Shown here one piece after another: positions 1-16,138 of a stretch of 64,000 nucleotides of DNA. The DNA is from Dromaius novaehollandiae. Lineage: Eukaryota; Chordata; Aves; Casuariiformes; Dromaiidae. The stretch is from positions 36,025,981-36,089,980 of the forward strand of contig NC_088098.1 in assembly GCF_036370855.1 (NCBI RefSeq). The letters are read 5' to 3'. Every line of letters starts with the position of its first letter. Within the stretch, counting starts at the first letter, position 1. The translations under genes and the position numbers were made by a program. The notes beneath the pieces were generated by a model. It was not told where the DNA came from. It was given only the letters and a program-made list of their open reading frames with translations, and searched no databases.

Positions 1-1500
1 CTTTTTTCTTGATCTGGAGCAAGAATTTAAACCCAGCTGTCTCAGGAGAATGTCCTCATATCACAAAGGGAGGAGCTATTTTGTGTAGGGCCTTTCCTAC
101 TGGAAATGTTCTAGCTGAACAGAGCTAGCCAGAGCGCCCTTGAAGATCAAGCATGGAGGGTGGGACCTAAAAGAGCCCGTACTCTGAAGACTATTTAATT
201 CCAGAGTTGGTCTCTCGGCTTCTCCTGTTGACATGGTTCCACCTAATATAAAAAATATCACATCGTAGGTATGAGACTGTCTCCTGTTACAGGAGAGTAT
301 TCTAACAACTGTGCTGTATAAAGTTCAAAGAATGGTTTTAAGTACCCCAATCTGGTACTCGGCAGTGGAAGAAACAGAGAAGTGAGTACAGGGTTAGTAT
401 ACTAACTACAGGTGACTGTTACACTACTGGCAGGAGAATGAGGAAGTAACTATGAATGTTTCTGTTTAACCAACAGAAAGCCACACATTTCCTTACAGGT
501 ATTTAGAAATACTAATTTCCACTAATTGTGGATTGCAAGACAGGAGTTTCTTAAGATTTTTGTCTCTTCCCTGTTAGTAACTGAATAATTCTGGTTACTA
601 AAGTCAACTTATAAATGAGAGGGTGAAAAAAACAAGGCAAATCTAAAGGTTTTAGCTGCATTTATCATGAAGAGGTTGAGACCTTTACTATGAAGCTATG
701 GTATTTAGGTGTCCCTTTGCCAGTTACTTACTGCCCTCAACAGAGGTCAGAAAAGATCTGAAGACCTGAATTTCTAAGTCTAGTAAAAAACAAGCAGCTT
801 TGAATGTCATTTATCTGCTTTTGGTAGTTCAGTTTGCCTATGCCCACTGAATAAACTGTACAAGCTGAACCTCAGGGTTTTCCAGTTTAGCTGTAAAACC
901 CACGTGCTCGTATTAGTTCTGTCATCAAAGCAAGAACACTATTGTAGGCACTGGCGGCTAGTGCAGAGGGTATTTCATGCTTCATCATTTGGGAAGATCT
1001 TAGACAAGGCCTGATGGATTCATCAAGGGTGTTAAAGAGGCTGCATCTGCATCTTTCCTCCCCAGTTAGGCCTGCTCGATGCACTCTGCAGTCCTTCTCA
1101 CTAGTGAATGGCTCCGCAGTCCCACTGCATCTGCCTAATAAAGCCAGCTTTGCTTCAGGCACTGTATAAGAACACATAGCAAGCAGCATGACAAGTTTAC
1201 TCATATTGATATACGAATGATATATTGATGTATTTCAGTCCTTGACTAGAAGAACCACCTTTGCAGAGTCAGGATAGTTTAGTAATCATGCCAGTTAAAA
1301 CTTCTTCATCTACTGAAGGCTATTTTTGTTAGGTTGTTAATGGTGATAAATTTATAAAGAATGGTAACTATGCAATAAGAACAGGACTTTGATATTGATA
1401 ATACCTGGTAACAAATCTGAGTAGCTGAGTCCCTTTTCAGCCAACTCCCTTTTCAGTAGATATTAGGACAGAATTTAAACAAGATTCTTCTGACATAATG
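1..1500. other. LYZ 5' flank, no gene recognised
   Basis: This is AT-rich sequence upstream of the lysozyme promoter. The only open frame of note is a 105-codon one on the minus strand at 887-1204; it matches no family I know and has no start context or splice support. In chicken the main lysozyme enhancers lie several kilobases further upstream (about -2.7 and -6.1 kb), which would fall outside this window. I see no recognisable repeat here. Confidence 0.5.
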
Positions 1501-1574
1501 TTACTCTGTCCTCCTATGCTAAGGTAGTTTCCACATAGTATAAGAAATTTGACATGTTTGGAGTGATGCTGTAA

Positions 1575-1731
1575 GTATTGGGAAATTCCCAAGTAACTAA
1601 GATGGGTTTTGGATTACTACAGGGCAGAGGAAGAGGAACCAAAAGGGCGTGGGGAAGGGTTAAAAAAAGAGACAAATGCAGGAGAGCCTGCAGTCTCACT
1701 GTTTAGAGACTGTGCATAGTGCATTGACAAC
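1575..1731 (+). promoter_or_regulatory. LYZ: LYZ proximal promoter and 5' UTR
   Basis: Seen: a near-perfect palindrome at 1578-1592 containing GGGAAATTCC (1580-1589), a full match to the NF-kB consensus; a GC/CACCC-like GGGCGTGGGG at about 1645-1654; a TATA-like TTAAAAAAA at 1660-1668. The start codon is at 1732. Known: chicken lysozyme has a 5' UTR of roughly 30-50 nt and is induced in macrophages by LPS through C/EBP and Rel factors. Inferred: transcription starts at about 1685-1705, some 30 nt after the TATA-like box. The exact start is not visible from sequence. Confidence 0.65.
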
Positions 1732-1867
1732 ATGAAGTTTTTCCTAATCCTTGGGTTTTGCCTCCTACCCCTGATTGCTCAGGGGAAAGTCTTTCAAAGG
1801 TGTGAGCTGGCAGCAGCTATGAAGAAACATGGATTGAGTAATTACCGGGGATACAGCCTGGGACACT
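1732..1867 (+). CDS. LYZ: LYZ exon 1 (coding part)
   Basis: Encodes the 18-residue signal peptide and mature residues 1-27; the codon for W28 is split after its first base. The donor is GTAAGT at 1868. It contains cysteine 6. Confidence 0.95.
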
Positions 1868-4800
1868 GTAAGTCTGCCGTCTTATGATTTCCAGGGGGTG
1901 TACGGGGTAGGAATTACCATTTAACAAACTTTGTTGAAGTGAGCAGGCCTGTGTGAATGCTGGAATTCAGAAGTTAAGAGCCCACTGGGTTAGTCCACTT
2001 TGGCTGGCACAGACTGCAGGTATTGTCTACAGCTTTTCTCTTTACCATTTCTTTGTCATTTTTTCACAGTTTAATAAAACTAACATCATCAAGAAGCTTT
2101 TCGTGGAATGAGCCTTTCTCATCACACCTCCCCAACCCCTAACTGCACTGCTTTTATTTACTTCAGTACCTTTCTCTGTCAGTTGTCTGTCTTTTGTGTC
2201 CTCCATTCTGAGATGAGCGCTGGACCAGAGCAGGAAGATAAAGCCATAGAGCAAACAGGACTGGGAGTGCAGAACAAGACAGGCAGACAGGCAGCAGGCG
2301 CTGTTATCAGAGGGAGCACCGACAGGAGTACTTCCAGGCTTGCTTGGTGTGGATTATTAGAAGTAGTAATGGAAGAGAAGAGACACTGGTCAGGCTGTTC
2401 TTGAAAGGTCAGTCAGAAAGAAAAAGAAGCTCCTAGAGACAAGTAGTGTCCTCAGGGGAGGGAAAGGGTGAGGACTTCTTTTCTCTGATGGGAAGTGATA
2501 ACAGACTATTGTTAAACCGATTTCCTTTTAAGCGAAGCATACAAGTTTTCTGATCCAGAATCTGGAGAGTGATCCACATTTTGACCGCACGATGTCCATG
2601 TTTCAAAGAATCACTGTCCCCATCCTTCCTCCTTTTTGCTGCCCTAACACAGATACAGTGACGTGTAAATGGGACAAAATAGGGCAGTTAAATCACATGA
2701 AGGGAAAGCTAAAGCCCTGATCATGGCCCCTCACCAAAACCTCTGCTTCTGTTTTGGTCAGTGACATGTACAAATAGTTGAAATAAACTTTGTTAAAGAT
2801 AATTGTGCAGAGAATCTCACAGAAGTGTGCCTCACGGCAGAGCAACACAAGCAGGTCCGTTTGGCTATGTCTGCACTGTTTGCCAAAGGCGCCCTCAGGG
2901 CACTATGTCTGGGGCCAGCTTTATCTGCTGTGGCTATTGCAAGCTTCAAAGTGTCATAGGAGCTGCCTCTCCAGAGAATACCCTGCCAGCCAAAGTTCCC
3001 CTGCCAGGTCAGCATCCCATGAGATATGTGTACTAAGGCCACCCACAGCCTTATCGGCAGGACCTAAGGAAGAAACAGGGTACACCAGAGAGTACCTCTG
3101 CTCCCAGATATGGCTCTTGTAAGACAGTACCAGCATCGTCTTTGGCAGATGTTTATTCCCATTCCTGATGTCTGCATTTGCACCTTTATAAGTAAAAATC
3201 AGGGCATTAATGGTGGTGAAAATGGCCCAACACTGCACTGGCTTCCCAAGTTGATTTTGTGAAATCTTACTTGAGCTTCATTCCTGCCGGGGTAAAGGAC
3301 AGCACTGATTAAAAACAATCAGAACCATGCTATGCTTTGGATGTGGTAGTACTTTTTCCAGTTGCTTCTGTGGTAGTATTTGTTGGGCTTCATTTGCGCT
3401 TCTATATGAAGAGCAGTTTACAGAAGTCTATTCGAATTTATTTCAAGAGCAGAAATCCCATGTTGGGGTTTCCTAGGACATTTTGAAGTTAAGACATGCT
3501 ACATGTGGTTTTTTTAATACATATATTTAGTTGGATTAGAATAAAAGAAATCCCATCTGTCACACGCGTTCTTTATGCAATGATCTTTTAACAAAGAGAT
3601 GAGATGGGGTGCATAGCCAGATTAAAAAAATAATAATAATCCTTCTGTTTGTTTGTTTGTGTTTTTTAAATGGAACTCTGACAGGGGTTTGTGCAGCAAA
3701 ATATGAGAGCAACTTTAACACAGCAGCCATAAACCGTAACCGCGATGGAAGTTCTGACTACGGGATTTTGCAGATCAACAGCCGTTGGTGGTGCAATGAT
3801 GGCAGGACCTCAGGGGCCAAGAATTTGTGCAAAATCTCATGCTCAGGTGAGCTCAGTATGTAATGTTTCTATAGGTGATAGTGTGATGGGCTGCCCTTTC
3901 CCATTCCGGTTGCAAATAGATAAATGAAGGTTGGTTATAGCCAGCCAGGTTGGTTAAAAACAAAGCAAAACAAAATTCAAGCCCATCCTTTTCCCCTCAA
4001 AAGGGAGATTTCCAGTGTGGCAGGGAAAGGTTTCTTTACAGCAGGAAGTACATTGCCCTTTTTGTCCACCTTTATGTTTCTTTAGCAAAAAGATTTCCAT
4101 AGAAGCTAATTATTAATTAGTAGTTATGAGAAGCCAGTTATTAATTAGTAGTTATGATCTGAGAAAATTTAATTTTACATTGAAGGGAGTGAGAGCTTGA
4201 TCCCTTGCAAAACACTGGCCCAAATGCCAGTCTTGCCAACTCTTTGTATTAAAAAGAAGTACTTCATACCCTGAGAAGCACTGTCCACTTGAGATCTAGT
4301 TCATGCAATGAAAGAGTGAGGGAATTTTTGCTTCCTGAGAGCCAATTAGGCAGGGCGTTACATCTAAGGATGTATTTGAAGACTATTAAAGTAAAAATAT
4401 GAAAAGAAAAACAATGTTGATTTTTTCCTGCTTCTCTTTTTAAGCCTTGCTGAGCTCAGACATAACAGCATCTGTGAACTGCGCAAAGAGGGTTGTCAGC
4501 GATAAAAATGGCATGAATGCATGGTAGGTTTCAATGGGTTAAAAAAGCTAAGCTGCATTTGTAGAGCACAGACAATTAAGAGAGGGAGTATCACTCATTT
4601 TAAGATAACCAAGGTTAGAAAGAACAAGCAAATTGTAGCAGTTGCTTGCATATGTATTTCAGTTTAAAACATGTAAGCTGAGTAGCTAAATTGAGGATCA
4701 ATGAGACAGCACATTACAACTGTGGTATCCTCAATGTTCTTAAAACTATGATGTGCATTAAACTCTTCATGACAATATTAGCAGAGTGTGAATATTGTCT

Positions 4801-5796
4801 CAGCTTTCTACTCCAAAAATTTTTAATACTGGACTGGAAGAGAAACTTAACTATTCATTGTTAAATAAATATGACATAAATAAATGTCATGCATGTAAGT
4901 AGTTTTGATTTTATTGACTGCAAAGCAAAGAGTAAGAGTCTTAATCTGCTTTAACAAAGCCAAGTTATTTAAATTTACTACTGTCACAGAATAAAATAGC
5001 ACAAAGAGCAGTCCAACCTATAGCCTTAGGTCTACCATAAGTTTCCAAATCAAGCATACTTAACTGTGCCTCTCTCTCAGATTTTGCCACCTTCAGTTTT
5101 GTTAAGTCATCTCTGAAACTAGCACTTTCATTTTAATTTCCATGCCACTTGCTGGCAACCTCACCTAAATCTCACCTACCTCTAGTGGAATATAATACTC
5201 ATTTACCGTATCTCAGAAAGATGGACTTTTCTAATTGGACTGTTCCAAGTGTTGAACATCTGGGGTTTCTGGAGTCTAAATTCCAGTATGACGAATCCAT
5301 TATCTCCTAGTATTTCTTTCCATTGTATGCTAGTATTCTGTATACACTGAATAATTCAGAGGAGAAGTGAGGGGCACAGAAATCCTCTTTTTACAGTAGG
5401 AATTACCCCCTTCATCTGGAGATAGAGGAAGTGACCATTTTTTCTTACTGGTAAGACAGATCTTGTGATTAAAAACTGCAGGGATTTTTTATTCTGCCTC
5501 CTGTTGAATCATGATGGAAAGTAAGTCATTGATAGAGGCAGCTGAGGGTCAGTGGATACAGTGTGTTTTTATCCAGCTTGTAAGAAACTTTTGGGAAGTG
5601 GCAAATTACTTGGCATACAAACCTTCTGCAAAGTTAGCTCTGTATATAAATCAGAGTTACTAAGAAAAGCCCTTCTGTACAGACTTCCAAGCTTGCCACA
5701 ATTAATTGCCATGATCTTCCTCTGTTCAGGGTCGCATGGCGCAACCATTGCAAAGGAAGAGATGTCTCCCAGTGGATCAGAGGCTGCAGAGTGTGA
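1732..5796 (+). CDS. LYZ: Lysozyme C precursor, 147 aa, four exons
   Basis: Secreted c-type lysozyme (GH22) that cleaves the beta-1,4 bond between N-acetylmuramic acid and N-acetylglucosamine in bacterial cell walls. Join 1732-1867, 3685-3846, 4445-4523, 5730-5796 (444 nt, 147 codons plus stop), the same length and exon phases as chicken. Residues 1-18 are a signal peptide; mature K1 follows. Visible in mature numbering: catalytic E35 and D52, substrate-site W62, W63, D101 and W108, and all eight cysteines (6, 30, 64, 76, 80, 94, 115, 127). The calcium-binding aspartates of pigeon-type lysozymes are absent, so this is the conventional form. It differs from chicken at many surface positions, for example Q4, H27, I43, R47, S51, K77 and V129. 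All introns have GT/AG ends. An AATAAA at 5901 lies about 100 nt after the stop. YEATS4 starts about 1.1 kb downstream on the same strand. Confidence 0.97.
1868..3684 (+). other. LYZ: LYZ intron 1, with a GC-rich patch of unknown nature
   Basis: Intron between coding exons 1 and 2. At about 2790-3240 it contains a patch richer in GC than its surroundings, with open frames of 77-110 codons in several frames on both strands. None resembles a known protein, so I treat them as by-products of composition or of an unidentified old repeat. A short AAT run precedes exon 2 at about 3628-3641. Confidence 0.6.
3685..3846 (+). CDS. LYZ: LYZ exon 2
   Basis: Encodes mature residues W28 (last two bases) to S81 and the first base of A82. 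It holds both catalytic acids (E35, D52) and W62/W63, so it is the active-site exon. The acceptor is CTGACAG ending at 3684 and the donor is GTGAGC at 3847. Intron 1 is about 1.8 kb. Confidence 0.96.
4101..4156. repeat. 28-bp tandem duplication in LYZ intron 2
   Basis: Two adjacent 28-bp units (4101-4128 and 4129-4156) start with AGAAGC and share TTATTAATTAGTAGTTATG. They differ at two positions (TAA against CAG after AGAAGC). Confidence 0.9.
4445..4523 (+). CDS. LYZ: LYZ exon 3
   Basis: Encodes A82 to the first two bases of W108, including C94, D101 and a SDKNGMNA segment (chicken has SDGNGMNA). The acceptor is TTTTTAAG ending at 4444 and the donor is GTAGGT at 4524. Confidence 0.95.
5730..5796 (+). 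CDS. LYZ: LYZ exon 4 (coding part)
   Basis: Encodes the end of W108, V109 to V129 and the stop TGA at 5794-5796. It includes W111, C115, W123 and C127. The acceptor is TCTGTTCAG ending at 5729. Confidence 0.95.
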
Positions 5797-5900
5797 GGCA
5801 TTGATGTTTAGCAGAGCTTCTTCTCCATTCGAATGAACAGCTTTCACACAAAGCAAACTGTTTCTCCAGCATGCTTCTTTATACAGCTGATTATGATCAA

Positions 5901-5906
5901 AATAAA
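5901..5906 (+). terminator. LYZ: LYZ polyadenylation signal AATAAA
   Basis: First canonical AATAAA after the lysozyme stop, 105 nt downstream. Cleavage would be expected at about 5920-5930. That it is the used signal is inferred from position. Confidence 0.6.
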
Positions 5907-6915
5907 TTCAGGAGAATTACTGCAACACAGCTAATTCATGAAGAGTCCATGTTTTATACCTTGCTGATGGAATGGCTGATATTTCCACCCAGCTCTCTGG
6001 CTTGTGTTCAGTACCGCTTAGTTGTTATTTTTGCTATGTGTAGACATGAGCACAAATCTCTTTTAACTGAAATCTTGTTGTTAGGTTTTGTGACTGCATA
6101 CTAATATGTTATCTGCTTGACAGTTTAAACGTATTAACCATTAAAAATATCTGCAAATTGCTTCCTATTGGTTAATATACTTTATTTTTTACTGCTAGTA
6201 TAGTTTCATATCCACAACCCTTAGAAGTAGTTCTTGATTATGGACACATAAATGCTTTCTCTTTTGAGCATCAGATAATTTGTACAAATATGTCAGGCAA
6301 CTATACATTTTCCAACTTCCTTCCTCTATACAGGCCAGGTGAAACAAGGTAATATTGTCTTGAAGTAAATACGTAGGTGTTATTATAACTACATTATTTA
6401 TCAAGTGGAGGGAGTCAGATACTAGTAAATGTGGAGATGAGGCTACTGTACGTCTCCCAGTGCGCACGTACGCGTTCACACCCTCAGAATTTGGAGTCTA
6501 CCCGTCTCGGGCCGGCGGCGCCGCGCAGCGCCCCGCCCCAACGGCCGCCGCCGACCGCGGGGCCGGCGCGAACCGCCGCGCCGAGCGCGCGAACCGCCTC
6601 CCGGCTCCCAGCGGCACGTGCTGCCCGCGCGCTCCCTCCCCCCGCGCCTCCCATTGGGTAGCGGCGCGGGCGGCGGCCCTCCCCACGTGACCGAGGCTGC
6701 TTCCCCGCCCCCCTCCCCGCGTGCGCGCGTGGCGGTGACGTCAGCGCGTTTGCCGGAAGCGGGGGAGCATGGGCAGTAACGGGCGGGCAACCGCCGTGAG
6801 GCCGGCGCCGCGGCTGCCCCCGCTGCCGGGCTGCGCCTGGGCCTGGCCTCGCTGCTGCGGGGCGGGGGGCTGAGCGCGGGCGGCGCGGCTCGGGCGGCGC
6901 CTCCTCCGGTGCAAT

Positions 6916-12152
<5,237 letters not shown>

Positions 12153-12580
12153 CAAGTGTTGACTTGATAAAGAGGCTATACTGAAAATGCAAGGACTTCA
12201 ATCATGGAACTGTATGTGTTCTCTCAAATTCCATAACTGAGACTATATGTATCCATGAATTTCATTTGCAAATGATTAAAGTATGTGGCAATCAATTTTA
12301 TAAATGGAAGAAAAAAGAAAACTTGTATCCCCTTTTTATAGTTAAAATCTGTGGATACTTGCTGATTTAAATTAAGGAAAAGAAATCTCGGAGACCAGAG
12401 TAGTTACTTTTCTTTTTATTGCATTTGAGTGGTATATGGTAACTTTGTATTAAGTCTTGTATTAGCTTAATGTGATTTTACAAAATGCAGCTAATGTTTA
12501 CTTTTTTACTTGTTTTTTCTACTGATTGTTTAGAAATGCATCGCTAAAGCTGAAAATAAAATGAGCAGTTTTTTTAATGC
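12153..12580 (+). other. YEATS4: YEATS4 3' UTR with AATAAA signal
   Basis: AT-rich 3' UTR. The first canonical AATAAA after the stop is at 12555-12560, followed by a GT-rich stretch (CTGTCCAGTTTTGGGC), so cleavage is expected at about 12575-12580. Longer alternative 3' ends cannot be excluded; another AATAAA lies at 16685. Confidence 0.65.
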
Positions 12581-15500
12581 CTCTGTCCAGTTTTGGGCTT
12601 CAAGAATCATAAACAGCATCCCCTGAGATAAGGCGGAAGTTGAAATATATTTTATGCAAGTTGTTTTAAGTCTGTTGGTTATGGTGACTTCTGTACTTCT
12701 GTCTGCTATTGTTATAATTGGGGAAAAAAAAACCTCTAAAATCAGGAAAACAGGATTTTAAGTAACTTCTATATCTAAGTTGGGGGTAGAGTTTCTACCC
12801 CCACATCTGCCTTAATGCATATAAATGTATCAAGTATAGGACTCAAGCTTGGAAGCAGGAAATAATTCCTGCCATATTTTGTACATGTGTTTCATTTAAT
12901 GTATTGTATTGTACTGTACTGTGTTCATTCTTAAGTAACTAGCAAGCATTCCCCTGAAAAGTCAGTACGTGGTCTTTTGCCTGGTAAGTCTCAACTTCTA
13001 AAGAAGAGGTAAAAGAGCCTGATTGTGATGGCACTACCTTGAGTTTTAAAAAGGCTTGGCCATCTCTTGCACTACTTCAAGATACCATGTTGCAGTAAAC
13101 CCTGCTGCAGAGAATCAAATTCCCACCGCCATAGAAATTGATGATGTTGGTGCTTTGAGAACGAAGTACTGGTTTCTTTATACTTGAGGCTAGTGATGAT
13201 ATTTATCATGGTTTGTTAAAGGTTCAGACCTGAAACAGTTTAAACAGTCTGAACTCAATATGGGGAATTTCTTCAATATGAAAAAGCAACTCTTAAAACT
13301 TTTGACACATCAGAACTTACTCGGTTCATGGTATTATATGTATATATAGGTTGAGGAAGATGGGGCTGCTTGTGTAAGTGGTGTCCTTACAGATCCCTCC
13401 TAGCACTATACATCACAAGAAAAATTTGGATAGTCTAACTGCTGTTGCTGACTGATCACACTAAACAACTCTTTTTAGTAGCTTCTAGAGATTTTCTTGT
13501 ACCATTTTGCACGGATTGTAGGTAAGTGTAAATACACAGATTCCAGACCACTCTTGAGTCAGCATATTCAGTTAAAACATAAATGAAAGACAAGTTTGTT
13601 TTGCTTGGATAGGGAGGATTCTTTTCATTGTCACCTGCTGTTTGTTTTCTAACTTAAAAATCTGAAAATAGAACTTATTTTGGCAAATAGAGAAACTAGC
13701 AGCTGAGTTATTACTGTCCAGGGGTACTCTTTCACAGAACCAAAACTTGTTAACAAAGTCAGTTTTATTTTAAGGTTTGGTTTGTTGATTCAGTAACCAA
13801 TTTCTTTGTAAGCAGTAGCTGAAAGAGTGTGCTAGGCAACTTCAATAGTGGAAGGTGCCATTTTCAGAGTTAGGTAAATTGAAAATAAGACTTATGTGGG
13901 CCACAGTATATTACACATTTTACAGATGAAAGCTAACACTTTTCACAGAAAAACTAAAATCTTCTGGGGTACCTTATGTTATTCAAGGTGTTTATTTTAA
14001 TTTGATAGCTTCCAAAGATCAGGTGACTGTCTTGACAATTGGTCAAGTGCTCATCAGAGATCATAAAAAGACTTGGATTGGAAACCTGTCATTGAACTGA
14101 CAAAAGGGTAGGTGACCACTTCTGGATGGTTAAAGATTTACATAGGTTTTGTTTTTATTATTTTATTTGTTTGGTCTCATGAGGTATTCTTAGAATTTAA
14201 AGGTTTTTATAAATTATAGGTATTAAGCAAGACTGAGGGACAGTTCTTACAAATGTAGCCTGATTATTACCACACCAGAGCAGAGCAAAGGTGTTTCTTT
14301 GGCTGCTTCCTTGTCTCTAACAATGGTAAATAGTAGATTTTTAGGGAAAAGAGTATAATGGGATGAGCATGAATGATTCCTTCCAAGTATACTCTCCTTG
14401 CTTCTGGCAGACTTACTGCATTTCCCGAGGTGTTTTTTAAGAGCCATCTGTGCATGTTGAAACAAAAATGAGACTGGAAAGCACAGTTCTGGTTGTATGC
14501 AACATAATTGACAAAGGGATAATAGAAGTAGTGAATATCGATCCAGAATAACTCAAATGGAATATAAAGCATTTTCTCTTGAGCTTTAACTAACAAAAAC
14601 AGAGTTGAGTCTCCGAAGTCCTGCAACCAGTCTTGAGCTGATGGTACAAAGAACGGGGTGGGGGGTAACCTTTTGAATTCAGGGGTTTTGTGTAGGAAAC
14701 TGAAGTATTCTTCTTGCTTACATTTTTAGTAACATCCAATAATCAGTTTAATGTTCAGCTTTAACAGTGGAGCCAGGATCACTGCTTCTGTAGTAGCCAT
14801 CAACATACTAGACCAGTGATGTAATTTTGGTTTTGCTTAGTGGTGAATGGGGTTTTTTTGTGAATTTTACTTTCAACTTTTTTGTAGCTTTTTTAAATTT
14901 GTGCTCTCCCCAAAGGAGAAGGTCATATAATACTTGCTGGCTTCCTCAGTCAATAGTAAGTCAAGAAACTAAAGTCTTAACTGCACTGAGCAGTTACTGC
15001 CAATAGAAAACAGCAAGAATATTTTGTGCTTTACAAAATTCCATATTTATGTTCTGTGTTTTTGTTAGAAAATACTTTCTTCAGATATTGAGAAAAAGTT
15101 TACACTGAGTTTTATTAGGAAATAGTTAATTATGGAAAAGTTGCAGAAATTATCTGGAAAAAGTTCATCAGAATGAAAAAGTTTTTTGCTTGATAGTAAG
15201 CATGAGAGCAGCACCTCCCTCTCTTTGACAAATATACCTATAGTTACCTTCTCCGCGTGGAACCGCATAGTTCACAAAGAATAGCTGGACTATGTTTGGA
15301 CCTGTGGCTGTATATCCTGCCATTAAAGGAGTTCATGCAAGTACCTGAGATGGCGTGCGTACGCAGTGAAAGCACAATATAGTGTGGACTTTCTAGTGAG
15401 TATCACTGTCAAAGTTGCTAGAGGTGAAACAGAGCAGGGTACTTGGGGATACAGTTGCATTTGATTTCGTTTTCCTTGGAGGGGAGGGGGGAAACCACAA

Positions 15501-16090
15501 AACATGACATTGAGCTATATTTTTGGCTGCCCTAAGAAAATGTTGTTCCAGACAAGTAGTTATGGTTTGTGCTTGCCAGGGGTGCTAACTTAAATGGTAG
15601 CTATTTATACTGCCGAGACTGACTTTAGACCATGGCTTCATCTTGAATTATAACTGTGAAACAGCTGTATTTAAATTCCTTCTGCAGAGGAGGAAAAAAT
15701 CCTTCATTGTGCTATAGGTACAGCTTGATGTTACTGACTTGTACAATAATTTTGTCTAATTAATTACCTGCACTGAAGTTTTATGCCCCATTTAAACTAC
15801 CCTCTCAGTGAAGATGAAAGATGGTTGATCTCCATTTATATCCTGAATGTTATCAATTTTACCAGTGGGAAATATTTTCCTTCATGCATCAAACATACAA
15901 GGCTTGTAATTACTAGTATTCAGAGGTGTTCTTCAATGGTTTTAGCTAACACATATTAATGGTTATCACAGTTGCTTTGGACAGCCACTGCTTACCTATT
16001 TACTGTTCAGTATTATTTATTGCTTTTTTGTTTCCTCGTTCCTTCTCTGGTAGAGCTTCCACCTCTTCCATGCACCTTTGGATCTGGCAC

Positions 16091-16138
16091 TTTACAGTTC
16101 TTTTTACTTCACTCTTTACAGTTCTCTTTACTTCACTT
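16091..16138. repeat. 24-bp tandem duplication
   Basis: Two adjacent 24-bp units starting TTTACAGTTC and ending TTTACTTCACT plus C or T (16091-16114 and 16115-16138). They differ at two positions. Confidence 0.85.

Noticed and set aside
3609-3863. Reading the 84-codon open frame over LYZ exon 2 as a gene of its own
   Set aside because: It is exon 2 read together with flanking intron; the true borders are the AG at 3684 and the GT at 3847.
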